64,000 nt of DNA from Populus alba. Taxonomy: Eukaryota > Streptophyta > Magnoliopsida > Malpighiales > Salicaceae. Positions 43,465-55,539 of the stretch are shown here, in pieces (position 1 is the stretch's first letter; each line of letters starts with the position of its first letter). The DNA lies in assembly GCF_005239225.2 (NCBI RefSeq), contig NC_133300.1:6601875-6665874 (forward strand), given 5' to 3'. A model generated the notes under the pieces. That model was not told where the DNA came from. It worked only from the letters and a program-made list of their open reading frames with translations, and ran no database searches. A program made the translations under genes and the position numbers.

Positions 43465-44085
43465 AATTCCATTTTCTCAGGGTGTTGTTTAAGTCCCAGT
43501 AGCACAATACTTTTGTGGAACGTTTTGCGGTTTTGGACAGCAAATTTTTTTATATATTATTATTAATATGGATATTCGGATCAGCTTGTGTGTATTTTGA
43601 TTAATTTCACGAGTCTTGAAGTTAACAATCATATGAGCTTCTAGTGACTATCATATTAACAACTACAAAACTCAAAATTTAAAATCATAGAAAAAATAAA
43701 TTTTTTAATCTTAAACTTTTATCATTTTATAATTAATTTCATTTTGAGTGTGTTGTTTACTTTAACTAAGTCCCATTTGCACAATACTTTTGTGGAATGT
43801 TTTGCGGTTATGGGCAGCAAAGTTTATTTATTTATTATTATTAATATAAATATTCAGGCTAACTTGTATATATATTTTTTGATTAATTTTACAAGCCTAG
43901 AAATTAATAATTATATAAGTTTTTAGTTATTATTATATTAATAATTACAAAACTTAAACTTCAAAATACAGGAAAAAAAAAACCCATTTTATAATTAATT
44001 CCATTTTTGAGTGTGTTGTTTACTTTTAAGTACAACTTGCACAATACTTTTGTGGAACGTTTTGCAATTTTGGGCGGCAAAGCTT
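43465..44085. repeat. Tandem array, about 2.3 units of 262-270 bp, each full unit carrying a SINE fragment
   Basis: Unit starts at 43465, 43735 and 43997 share 'aattccatttt' then 'gtgttgttta', 'cacaatacttttgtggaacg', 'ttttgc'. In the two full units the second half ('atattcggatcagcttgtgt', 'agttaacaatcatatgagct') is the SINE 3' body also seen at 39610 and 54683. The segment was therefore duplicated after SINE insertion. Confidence 0.65.
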
Positions 44086-44649
44086 TTGTTTCATAAAGTG
44101 GTGTTCGATGAGGAGACAAGATTGAAAGACGACGTGACTATATTTCCCTGCCAAAGGATGGCTAGCCATCTTCCACATGCCGTCCACGTATTAGCATTAT
44201 CCAGAAGTATATAGAGGAGATTGGTGTTTTACTGTTTATCAATACGTAAATCATTATAATGGACTAGAGGAATGTAATTATGTTATTATAGTCGCTAAAG
44301 AAAATTATTAAGTATATAATTGAGAATGAGATTATCATTTTCATCAAATATATCTGGTATTGAAATGATAGTCTAGGATGGAATGATCCATTTGAGTTTT
44401 TTAGACCGAGTATATATTTTGATTAGCTCTTTGAGATATAAAATTTTAACATTTAGAATAAAGATTTTTTTGTCTTTTTAAGAAAAATAAATAGTGAAGA
44501 TACACTTATACTCTAGAGGAAGGAAAAATATATGTCTGTGTTGAGGGGCTTCACCGTCTTTTTATTTTTTAAAATAGTTCAAATACGAATTTAACCTTGA
44601 GAATTTCAACAAAAACAAAGATATGTATAAGGGTGTTTTCATCGTTTTT

Positions 44650-45850
44650 ATATGGTTGTCCCATCCAAATGCCTTAGGTTAGTAGCAAGCATCGAGGCAT
44701 GACAAGGCTTACAGCCCCTAGACACCAGGGCATGATATGATTGTTAGACCCTAGGTGGTGGGGAATGGTATGACAGCAAGACACTTGGCACTAGAATTAA
44801 GCATGATTGTTAAACTTTAGGCACTCGAGTTTAGCAAAGCAATCAAATTCTAATCTCTCAGGTCAGACATGATTGCCAGACCCCGACACCTTGGATCTGA
44901 AAAGGTTGTCAGATCCAGGTGCCATAGGTATGACAGGGGTGCCAGACCCATGTTAATTGGGTTTGGCAAGGAATGTTATACCCAAAAAATTTAGGTTTGG
45001 CACCAATAAACCCAAATAACTTGGGTCTGAAAGGTGATATTATACCCAAGAAACTTGGGTGTGACAGGACCAAACTTTAGGAGTTAAAATCTGGTTAGAA
45101 TATCAAACCCAAGTTACTTGAGTTTGGAAGAGGATGCATACCCTAGGAACGTGAATCTTATTATTATTATGATTATTATTATTATTAAATTTGAAAAAAA
45201 AAATATTATTACTATTAAAGAAAAGCCATAAATTTGATTTGAAAGGTAAAATTAAAAATTATAAGAACTTATCCTAGATATGTTTAATAATAATAATATT
45301 ATTATTATTATTTTCATTATTATTAATATAATTATTAATAAATTTGAAAAAAAAATATTATTACTATTGAGAAAAACCATAAATTTAATTGAAGGGTAAA
45401 ATTAAAAATTATTAATATTATTGTTGTTCTTTTTATTGTTGTTAATATTATTTATATAATTATTAATAATTAAAAAAATATTATTATTATTTTAAAAAAA
45501 TAATAATAATAAGATCACACTTGGATTTGGCAAGATGGTCACACCCTAGGAACTAGGGTCTGGCAGGGTTGCATACACCCAAGTTACTTGGGTCTGGAAT
45601 AGGGGATGTCATATACCAGGAAACATGAATTTTATTATTATTGTTGTTATTATTTTCATTATTGTTAATATTATTTATATAATTATTAATATATATTTTT
45701 TTAAAAATATATTATTACTGTTGTAAGAAAATAGTAAAAAGATCATGTCATTTGAATTTGACACAACCATAACCTATGAAATTATTGGGAACGACCCAAG
45801 TAACTTGGGCTTGACATTTTCTGCTAAGCTCAAGTTTCTTGGATCTGACA
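44650..45850. repeat. Degenerate array of a 17-bp palindrome interspersed with ATT-rich blocks
   Basis: ACCCAAGttACTTGGGT and close variants occur at 44946, 45010, 45044, 45107, 45543, 45577 and 45794, with further decayed copies from about 44650. They are joined by 'tctggca'/'gacagg'-type linkers at about 30-60 bp spacing. ATT-repeat blocks with 'aaaattaaaaattataa' recur three to four times between them (45155, 45285, 45420, 45630). Confidence 0.7.
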
Positions 45851-45974
45851 TGAGATTATTCAAACCCAAAAAATTTAAAATATTTTTTATATTTTTAATA
45901 ATTATTTTCAAAAAAATTTATATTAACCCGTTATGAAACACCAACATTATACTACTATAAAATTACCATGTTGA

Positions 45975-46348
45975 GTGGTCCAGTTGAAGCACCAAAAGCT
46001 ACCCGGCTGCATAGATTTTTCAAATATGGAAAGCCCAACCAGATATATATTTTGCCCACTGTATTTTAGAGCTGCGTCCATTCTTGGATTGAATGGTTTC
46101 ATTGTGAACTATTCTGGAGACATGGCCGAACGAAAACCATGCCGTTTTCCCTCAAGGAAAAGAGTGGAGGGCTGATCTGTGGCTTTGTAGCGCCCTTCAA
46201 TTGGTGTCGATGTGGAGGCACTGTAGCGGGAAAAGAAAAGAGTGGAGGGCTGATCTGTCGCAAGCCTAGGGCTGCGATCCGCCGTTGTTGTAGCGGTTCT
46301 GTGTACGGAGGAGGTAAAGTTGTTTCAGTTCCAGCTTATGGTTCATAG
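45975..46348 (+). other. Moderate-GC island with a 25-bp internal repeat, unrecognised
   Basis: 'aaaagagtggagggctgatc' occurs at 46158 and again at 46234 with matching flanks. Two overlapping ORFs (66 and 69 codons) have no recognisable domain. It may be a fragment of a mobile element. Confidence 0.35.
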
Positions 46349-47190
46349 ATAAGATTGGTATTTGTGGTGGTTTTGCACGCAATGAAACAGTAGATAGACA
46401 TGGCTAATGAGTTTCGAAATGGAAAAGGAGAGACATTTTGCATTAAGGATATGGGACATCTTTATTGAGATGGAAAGAGAGATTTTGCATTAAGGATATT
46501 GGCTAATGGGATTTAGAAATTAAAATGTAATTTATATATGGAATTATAATTCTAGATTTTAAAAAATCAAGCAGGGAGTTGATTGAATAAACTTTTACAT
46601 TATCTTGAAATAATATATATGATATTATTAATGGAGCAAATTGATATTTTATTATTTATAAGATTTTCAGGTTTTTCTATAAATAAAATATCATATCTTT
46701 ATTTTTTTGTATTATTGAACAAAAAAGAAAAACTATATAAGTTATAAAACACTTAAAAAACATGAAAGAAAAGAGTTGGCACTCAAAAGCATAATAATTA
46801 TTTTCTTTTTAAAAGAGTTTAGGAAATTTTTTATTAGTAAAAAATATTTGATCTTAAGGTAATATTCGTATAAATTCTAAACAACTTTAGATCTTTTTAT
46901 ATAATGGGATCCATGAAATTTCTAAAATAATTTTAAATTTATTATTTTTTATATATATTGTGTTTTGACCAGGATTCTAGAGAAGAGGTCACAATATTAA
47001 TTCAATATTAATGAATTAAGGGAATGTATGTGAAAATAGTGGGGAAATTAAAAACTCAAAGCTTAGTACAAATTAATTCTAAGGTAGAACTTGCTACACC
47101 AGCTGCTTTGATATTGTTGTCCCATGAAAAAGTATACATTAATTGAAAAGGAAAAAGATGAAACCAAGAAATTGCCTTGGAGGGGAACAG
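46349..47190. other. AT-rich spacer before the GT61 gene
   Basis: No feature beyond an 18-bp repeated phrase ('ttgcattaaggatat' at 46437 and 46485). The minus-strand GT61 3' UTR probably covers the right end. Confidence 0.4.
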
Positions 47191-47198
47191 GTTACCAG

Positions 47199-49290
47199 CT
47201 AGCCACAAGCACAAGCAGAAGTTGAAGCAATGGTTTTACTTGCTGCCTCCTCCAACTTCCTTATTTTGACTTCATCAAGAACATCTCTAGCCCACTCGGA
47301 AAAGTAAGTTTCATTGAATCCAATCTTGCCGCTCTTGTAAATTGACATGCACCGGCGGTCATCTTCGGCGTAGGGGCATTCATCGCCGTTAGGGTCCCGC
47401 CATGCGCCTTGGTGTCGCATCCCGGACCAGCTAGCAATCCAATGATAAACATATTGGCCTACGCCGGCAAGTTTTAACCATCCCTTGGGGAAGAACTCCA
47501 TGACACTGCTGTTTTTGTCCATGAGAAACATGTTGGTTAATTGAGCACCATGAGGAGATACCAGAATATCTGTCAAGCTCATCATCTTCACCTGAAAATA
47601 ATCACCGATTGCATTGGATTCATTATATGCCAGTAATTTAATTAAAGTATATTTGGTTAGCAATGAAACTGAACCAAGTATTTCATGAGAGAAGGTAAGA
47701 TAGAATCCTAGCCAATATAAATGAACTTTTTTTTACATTTCAAAAACATTTTTAAAGAAATTTGTAATTTTTTTATTTGGTGTTATCGTATTGTTTTGAC
47801 CTGTTGATGTAAGAAATAATTATTTTAATATTTTTTCAAAGTAAAAAACATTTTGAAAATAAAAACATGATCTCTAATTATCTATCAAAATGCTACCTTA
47901 ATAACCAATAATCTACTTAGAGGTGACTTGGTTGAACAAAGAAGGTTGAATAAGTGCTAGCATGACCTCCACTATCTCTCAAAGAAAACAATGCACGCAT
48001 GATCATCAGCCACTTTATGAGCACAAATGTGTCTATGCAAACATCTTCAAATCAATAGTCCTGAGTGCTCTGCTAAAACCCTTTTCCCCTTGAGGTTGTC
48101 AATGGCATTCTCTTAAGTGGGATTAGCACATATCCCACTAACTAATTAATCTACTTAATGTGTTTTAGGCTATGAAAGAGAGGAAATAAATAAACATATA
48201 GAATCTCACTAACCTGCTCACAAAATGTTAGATTGTTGGAGTATGCCACCATCAACCTGCATCCATCTACCTTCGCGCACTCCTTTTCGAAGATTCCAAT
48301 CACTGCGGACTCATTCGTGAATGATCTTGGACCTGTCCTCATGAACAAGGTCATCCCAATCACCGGCAAACCTTGCTTGTTTACTTCAGGAATACGGCCC
48401 TCTGAGCTTACATTACAATACATCCTAGCTTTGCATCTCATCAAATCGTAAGTCTCAGTCCTCCGGTCCCTTGACATGCCTCCTTCATTGTGCCTCATCA
48501 CCACAGCCTTTTCAAAGCAAAGTGGTTGGCCATCGTCAACCCCTTCAAAGGTTTCAGTGTATGGGGCTCCACCGAATGTAGCCTCTGTTAGGGTCCTTAG
48601 CCATGGACCCATTTCGAACCTTAGCTCACCCCAGTGGTACAGAATCCATCTACTAGGCGATTCACACCCATTTCTTATATGCCAGGCAACAAATGGTACC
48701 ATAGCTGATAACCCATGCCAGATGTTGTCGTAGTTGTAATGGTTATACGATACAAAAGTTAGGCCTTTCAGAATTGTGGCATTGAAAGGCAAGGCTTCTG
48801 GCCATGCAAGTGCATAGGAGTTCCAAGAACCATCATGTGTCTCCTTTCCTTTCAAGCAAAGTAGCCTACGTTTTGATGATGCTGAAGGAAACTGCTGATA
48901 TTGCACCTCACCCTCTTCATGAGTATCGTACATGGAGCTCATGAACCACGTGTGACCTTGAAGAGCTTTATCCGCATAACGTAAATCCTTGAGTGGGAGA
49001 AATGTAACCGACTGCCGGAGTTTTTCGGCCTTGGATTCATGTTCTTGAGTGCAATTGGTGACTCTTTCCCATTGGTGCACGAAAGACCATGGAGGTGAAG
49101 ATGTCGTCCCGGCATGGAGGGACTGGATGTGGTAGAGGGTGAAGAGAGAAACACAAAGGGCTAGAAGGAAGATAGAGAGCTTAGGGGAGTATAAACAAAA
49201 GACTGACATGGTCCTGCGTTTTTTAGGAAATGAAGGTTTTTTGAGAGTGGGATTTGCGTGTCTGCCTAGTTCTACAGTTGATTTAGCCAT
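47199..49290 (-). CDS. GT61 family glycosyltransferase (DUF563), type II Golgi protein
   Basis: Plant GT61 enzymes add xylose or arabinose to cell-wall polysaccharides or N-glycans in the Golgi. Two exons, 49290-48214 and 47591-47199, join in phase 0 (CAG|GTTAGT; TTTTCAG|GTGAAG) to give 489 residues without interruption. A basic N-terminus (KKPSFPKKRR) is followed by one membrane segment at about 31-55 (LSIFLLALCVSLFTLYHI), as for a signal anchor. The lumenal part has DUF563 wording: YNHYNYDNIWHGLSAM, WGELRF and, across the exon join, SLTDILVSPHGAQLTNMFL. The N-X-S/T sites include NCT, NAT, NVS, NLT and NET. Substrate is not predictable from sequence alone; At3g10320/At2g41640-type genes are the kind of relative I have in mind. 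Confidence 0.88.
47735..47880 (+). repeat. AT-rich dispersed repeat, copy 11, in the GT61 intron
   Basis: 'cgtattgttttgacctgttg', 'atgtaagaaataattatttt', 'aaagtaaaaaacattttgaa' in family order, inside the 622-bp intron of the GT61 gene. Confidence 0.5.
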
Positions 49291-50620
49291 GAATGTAATG
49301 GGACTCTCTCTCTCTCTCTATCTCGAAAGTGAGAAATCGTGACAAGGAGATTAGATCATCAGATCCCCGCCATATCATGCATAAATTCTCTAGCATAAAA
49401 ACTATAGAGTTGAGGCGGCAAGAAGCCTCCCAATTGCAGGTTAAAAAGGAATCGAATGGAAACAAGATAATCAAAAGAAGAAAACAAAACAAAAGATTAA
49501 AAAAGGGACAGGATAGACTCAAACATGTGAATGCAAGTCTGTAACTTGCGTAGCTTTATAAAAATTGAAGTAACTTGCATAACTTGCATTTGCAGTTTCT
49601 GCACGTATCCTAAACTAGCCCCAACTTATAAGAATGAAGAAGGGTACTGTCCATGGTAAATTTAACATTTTCGTTCAATTGTTCATCTGTTTGTGTTGAA
49701 ACATATGGTATTTGACTTGAAAATCTAATTTCATGGATAATTATCAACCATGCAATATTTTACTGTTTTCTTGACTTCTAAAAGCAGATTTTGCCAGTAC
49801 AAAAGTCCACACAGTTGTGAATTATGATCGCTCACTTACTTTATTCATTGGTTATTTCGGGTTTTTTTTTTTTTTTGTTAAGAAAACAACATATGTAAAG
49901 TGCTCTATTTTTGGCAACCCAGTTATAATAAAGAAGTTTCAGCCCCTTGGTAACTTGAAAGCCAAGGAAGAAGAAATACAAGCAATTGACAGGGTGAGAG
50001 AGCAAGATATGCCGAATGAGAAGATCCAAAGGCACTAACAAAAACTGAAACCTGAAGTTACTTCTAATGATTTCCGTGTTTAATGTTCTTTCAAGTTGAT
50101 ACAATAATGCTTTGGGACCCCCCACCCACCACTTTTTGGAGTCTACTCAAAATCAACTACTAGATCCCAAGAATTCCACCCAAAAAAGTACATGTAGTTA
50201 AAGAACCAAAATCAATTCAGACAAAGACATAGTAGTTCTGCAACTCGAAATCGCACACAGCTTTTATGTTAGGCTTTATTTGTTGAAAAAATTAACATTG
50301 AACAGCTTCAGGTAAGCATAACAAGTAGTAAGAAATGCTATTTACAGAGGAAGCTTAGAAGCCACATTTTCCTAGCATTCCAGGTCAGACTAGATACGGA
50401 GAGGTGTCAAAACAGGAGCTCGTCGATAAAATACCACTTTCTTACAGATAAAGGAAAAAAAACGAGTTACCACTTCCTTTCACCTGAAAGGTCGTTTTAT
50501 TGTTGTGGTCTTTAGTTCCTTCTCTAAGTTGCAAGAAATCTCCAGCCACAGTTGTCTTCGAATTCCAGTTACAACTAACAATGGCAATGCCTGGCAGCTG
50601 AGTCAGCATTTTTACACTGG
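49291..50620. other. Spacer between GT61 and the kinase
   Basis: 49300-49325 has a CT/GA tract in the GT61 leader. The right end (about 50260-50620) is probably the kinase 3' UTR; a minus-strand AATAAA lies at 50274. Short ORFs here are not protein-like. Confidence 0.4.
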
Positions 50621-50624
50621 AGGG

Positions 50625-53250
50625 TCAAAATGCTGTACAGAGGTTGTTAATCTTAATGTTAGAGGAACACTCTTGCCGGATAGGGCTTGTAGGCCAACAC
50701 AACCTGCTTCTCTTTGGCTCAGATATCCTCACTCGTGATATTGCCGCTGTGAGAGCATCAATCAATCCACAGTCATGCTCTTCCAACCTTGACTTTGAAC
50801 AGTCAGATGATAAAAGTGGGCTACAGTCATCACTGAGAAAGCCATTGGCTGTTATCTTGGATCGATCCGACTCCAATTCAGTTGCGAGAGTTAGTTGTTG
50901 AGAAGTCAGTGTTACATGGTCTTGAAACTTTGATTTTGGGGTAAGTTCCTTTTGTGTTGGTTCTGTATAGAACACGATCCATGGATGTCCTGCAAAATCA
51001 TGCATTCAATCATACACACTCGTACTGTAATAAAATTACACATGGAGATAGAGCACTTGGATTTCATTCAGTCTTGAAAGAAATAAAAGCTGAAGGAGCA
51101 TCAAATAGTTGGATGTTAGCAAATTAATGACATGTGAATTGCTCCATTTGGAAGTTGAATTAAGATTTATGAAATACAGCACAGGTCCAAATCAAACTAG
51201 TAGCGAGGCAGTTGTTCTTTACATATGTCCACATTATAATATTGTGTACGCACATATTCAGACATCGTCATATTGCATGACTATCAAAATAAATGAATGC
51301 CTGGAAATATCATCAGAAACATGTCACCATCCAGGTTGAACTCAGACTTGCAGGCATTGATGCAACTGGACAAGATAATTGAGGAAATTTGACTAATTCC
51401 ACTGAGGTCCTAAAAATTGGTCATGTACTGAAGGGGGGAAAAAACAAAAACTAACATTTTCTTGTCTAAATAGCAGCAAAAGGGGCTTCAAACCCATAAC
51501 ATGGCCTGATGGTTCTCCTCTTCTGATAAACCCCATATCTTATATAACAATACAGTGCACACAATTTATTTTTACTCTTGGCTTTTGGTTCCACCTCAGC
51601 TGGTAAATCAGCTTAACTTAATGCTCTCTTAACTTTGATGATCTGATTCTTAGTTTTATCCTCTTAAGCACTAAAACTAGATTGGCCTGTAAAAGATTGA
51701 GAATTCAAACAGAGAAAAACAAAAAAAACAGGGAGCATTTACTGGAACATGGTAAATGGTGAGATGCAGCTAGGCTATCTTCAAGGGAATTTGATTCAAA
51801 AAAGTGAATATTCTTTCAGCTGATAATGTTCCTTGAATCAAGTGTCATTCTGATAATTGAAGTTAGAGAGACAGGCCTAGAACCATTTCTTTAATCAAGT
51901 TTGCTAGAGTGGCGAAGACGCTTACCAAGTATTTCATCAGCAGTTAGTCTTGCTGAAACATCCCTCGTCAACATATGAGCAATCAAATCCCGTGCAGGTT
52001 GAGATACTGATTCCCATAATTCACTTTTGAAGTCAAGGTTGACCTTCTTAATGGCCTCAAATACAGCTTCCAACGAATCACCTTGAAATGGAAGCACACC
52101 AACCAACAGAGCATGAAGCAGGACACCAGCACTCCAGATATCAACCTTTTCAGAATAATCACCAGCTAAAACTTCTGGGGCAACATAAGCAGGACTTCCA
52201 ACTGCACCTCTGAGGCTCTGACCTGCAGGAAAGAAACACAAGTTTACTTATCAAAGCACACAACACATAATCAAGTCTGCAGAGAAACATAAAAGCGGAA
52301 ATGACACCAGTATTGAAGAAGTGAAGAATGCGGAAGATATTGGAAAACCTTTGTACATACAGTAAACAGTAAAAATAAAAGGAATTTGAGAAATTAAAAA
52401 AAAGATCTGAAAGGTATAGAATACATACACTCGTATATCCGGGTATGTGTGAATGTGCTTGGATGTAGCGAAATACAACAGAAATATTAACAAAATCATT
52501 ATTACCATTTGACATCCTCACAGCTAGACCAAAGTCAGCTAGCTTCATCTGCCCAGAGGTTGCAAGGAGGATATTTTCTGGCTTTATGTCCCGATGAACA
52601 ACGCCCATGTCATGGCAATATTTGATAACTGAAACAACTTCCTTGAGTATATTAGCAGCTCTGTGCTCTGGATACTGCCTTTCCTTAGCCATCTTGTCCA
52701 GCAACCGTCCCTCGGGGCAGAGCTCCATCACAAGATAAAAAGATTCTATATCCTCATACACTGCCTTCAATGTCACAACACCAGGATGACCTGAGAGGTG
52801 CTGCATAATTTCCACTTCCCGATGCACAAGTTCTTCTCCCTTGCGCAGCATTTTGCACGCAAACACTTCTCCAGTCACTTTACTTCTACACAGAACCACT
52901 GACCCAAACTTTCCTCGCCCAATATATGCACCCAAGTCATACTCTTCCTCAATTTTTTTCTTCCTGCCCAATTGAGTCGCTGCATCAATACAGCCAATTT
53001 TCCTCTTAAGACCCCTACAAGATGGATCTGCAGAGACACTCCTACAGGGTGGAACAGTGAAAACACCTTTAACTACACTTCTACTAGAACCTACAACTTC
53101 TTTATCCTCACCTTCCTTGCACTTCTTCCTCTGCCTTGAATAATCTCCCAATGAAAAGTGCGACAAAATAACTGTTAATGGAGGGAGGGACTTGCCAGAT
53201 GAAGGCAAAATTTCTAGGCCCTTTCTCTTCCTCCTTAAGGATTCCATCAA
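50625..53250 (-). CDS. PEPRK2-like serine/threonine kinase (CDPK/PPCK superfamily)
   Basis: Three exons, 53250-52506, 52222-51926 and 50989-50625, join with consistent phase (745+297+365 = 1407 nt, 468 residues). A basic N-terminus (RRKRK) leads to the kinase domain: GRGKFGSV at 111-118, ATP-binding K133 (FACK), HRDIKPEN at 219, DFG at 239, then GSPAYVAPEVLAG and DIWSAGVLLH, and HPWIVFYT after the last join. There are no EF-hands, so it is not a calcium-dependent kinase. The size and the C-terminal tail fit PEP-carboxylase-kinase-related PEPRK2 (about 470 residues as I recall). The in-vivo substrates of PEPRKs are not well known. All catalytic residues appear intact. Confidence 0.9.
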
Positions 53251-53655
53251 GCGTTATCAAGCAATTCCAAAACACTCCAAAACCATATGCAACCCAGAAG
53301 ATTGCTGCATCCTTAAACTAATAAAACTGCTCCAACAGTTTAAAAAGGCAACCTAAAACTCTCTTCAAGTGAAATCAAAGCAATAAGAACTCTATCACAA
53401 GACTGGATCTTTGCATACATTCTGCATTTACAGCAAATGGGCATCAATCAAAACACTCTTTTACTCTGCTTAATACTAAAAAAATCTCAACCATGGTTCA
53501 AAAATCATTTCAAAACCACACCAATTTTTTTTTAAGTATTAAACAAGGAAGTTTGGACATTTGAACACCAGATGCCTCTTGTTCTTCTTCCAATCCATAT
53601 TCGTCATAGATTCACAGACTTCAGACATTGATTGACTTTGATTCATAACCAAAAT

Positions 53656-54169
53656 CTGCAAACATTAAAATCATCCCATCATGAGAATGAGAAAGTTAAG
53701 CAAAACATAAAGGGCCAATACTTGCTCAAGCAGTTTCACATAAAGGAATATACCGACAGATCCCATAATCAAATATGAACTTTTACTTCTTTAGTACCTA
53801 ACAGAACTACACTCTCCACTTCAACAAACCAAACACAAGTCACTAACACCACAACCAACATAAGAAAGATTAAACAAAACTAAAAGCAAAGCAGACAAAA
53901 CCCATCTTGTTTGCTTGAGTGTTATTAAACCCATCTTCTTTAGTATACTGGCGAAAAAGGAACTAAAAATGAAAAAAACAAATAAAAGTTCACATGAAGC
54001 TAAGATATAAGCGGGTTTCGTCTAGTTAATGCCATTCATTCTCTCAAGCCCAAAAAAAGAAAAAGAAAATAAAAGGAACCCACTTTCCTTGTGTTCTTAT
54101 TTTCCCAAGAAACAAACAGAAACTGGACAAAGAGAAATGCCATGGGAGGATGTGAAAGTAACACCGTAC
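53656..54169 (-). other. Predicted 5' UTR intron of the PEPRK2-like gene
   Basis: On the minus strand, donor ATGAAG|GTACGG lies at 54169 and acceptor TTTGCAG|ATTTTGG at 53656. It would place a short non-coding first exon at about 54170-54290. The sequence between is AT-rich like plant introns. Confidence 0.45.
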
Positions 54170-54299
54170 CTTCATAGAGCAGAAAATGAGAAAAAAATTG
54201 GAACTTTATGGTTTTTAAGGAGGATTGAAGGAAAGGGAAAGTTTCATTCTATTAGTAAACTATTTTGTTGATTATAAATGATAATTGGGGAAAAAATTA

Positions 54300-54682
54300 G
54301 AGTGCCAGGCTATAAACCTTTATCAATGCCTTCATGATTTTAGTGATGGCATGTTGCAAAAATTACTTATATGGTCCAGATACTTTCTATAATCATATGC
54401 CGAATAACACACAAGTATTTCCTAAATTGTGTAATTATTATATTACCCCCAATTGAAAAAGAAAAAAAATAATGTGGAGAAGACCGCAATCATTTATGGC
54501 AATGGTCAATCCCAATCCGATCATTACATCAGTCAAAACTACTATTAAACAAAACAAAAGAGTTTACAACGACAAAGAATTTAGAGACATTATTATATTA
54601 TATTATTATACTCTATAGTCCATGCCAAAAAATATCAGCCTTTGAACATGGTTTTGCACAATAAAAAGGTGTTTTTTTTTTA
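54300..54682. other. Gene-free AT-rich spacer
   Basis: Nothing recognisable; contains a (TAT)n word at 54590-54610. Confidence 0.4.
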
Positions 54683-54840
54683 ATATGGTTGTTCGGATCA
54701 GGTTATATATATTTTGACTAACATGAATCCTAAAATTAACGATCATATAAATCTTTAGTGGTCCTAAAATTTATGGATTTTGAACTGGTAACTTCTAAGA
54801 AGTAAACTTAATTACTGCCAGTTGAGTTACACTTTTTTTT
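54683..54840 (-). mobile_element. Decayed tRNA-derived SINE, copy with best tRNA-like head
   Basis: On the minus strand it begins at about 54835: box A-like AACTCAACTGGCAG, then box B-like CCAGTTCAAAATCC, then the SINE body also present at 39610 and in the 43.5-kb array. Spacing matches a tRNA promoter. No poly-A tail or target duplication was resolved. Confidence 0.5.
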
Positions 54841-55004
54841 TAGGATTATAAAAAAAATAGTTTTACTAAGCAAAATAGTATGTTTGGAATCCAAAGAAAT
54901 GATACTTTTTTTCGTAAGATATTTTAGTCATTACATAAAATTGAGGGGTTGGATATTATTTTTGTATTTTCTTTGCCCATTATAATTATTTAATTGCTAT
55001 TGAA

Positions 55005-55006
<2 letters not shown>

Positions 55007-55037
<31 letters not shown>
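55007..55037. repeat. (AT)15 microsatellite
   Basis: Uninterrupted AT dinucleotides. Confidence 0.9.
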
Positions 55038-55039
<2 letters not shown>

Positions 55040-55287
55040 CACAAAGCACTTGGATCAAGGGTTTTTTAAGTCTTTAACTTGATTTTTAAACATCAAGTTA
55101 CTTCGTTGCCTTTAGAAATTAAAAACAATTATCTTTGATATAGAGGCTTTTTTGTCATTTAAATGTGGTTATTTGGTAGTTATTGGATGTCATGGGACAA
55201 TAAGATAATTTGATAAATAAAAAATAATGTTTTTTAAAAAAGAATTAGGTGAACAGTGTCGATCATCTTTGGACGAAGTATACGGCG

Positions 55288-55539
55288 CCATCCGGTGGCC
55301 AAAACCATGATTCTAGGGCGGCTTTCAAAGCATCTCAGTATCCCCTTCACGGATTAGCGACGCGTGTAGCACTATGGCAACCAATGTGGCATGTGTGGCC
55401 CCCCTTGCTATGCCATCCAATTGGCCAAAACCATGATTCTAGAGCGGCTTCCAAAGCATCTTAGTATCCCCTTCACGGATTAGCAACGCGTGCAACACGA
55501 TGACAACCAATGTGGCGCTTGTGGCTTTTCTTCCCCTCT
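55288..55539. repeat. Two-unit tandem repeat, 126-bp period, GC-rich island
   Basis: 'tggccaaaaccatgattcta', 'gagcggcttccaaagcatct', 'agtatccccttcacggatta', 'caaccaatgtggc' occur twice in register (for example at 55296 and 55422). Much higher GC than the surroundings. A 71-codon ORF spans the copies but is not protein-like. Confidence 0.7.

Noticed and set aside
43275..43505. A 76-codon ORF over the AT/AC repeat
   Set aside because: Its residues (YVYIYIYIYIY) are translated microsatellite.
44650..45850. CRISPR-like array
   Set aside because: Plant nuclear DNA; units are degenerate palindromes with no unique spacers of constant length.
52251..52505. ORF extension of the kinase past ...VRMSNG
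   Set aside because: It is intron read-through: GTAAT follows and the kinase domain resumes at 52222 after an acceptor.
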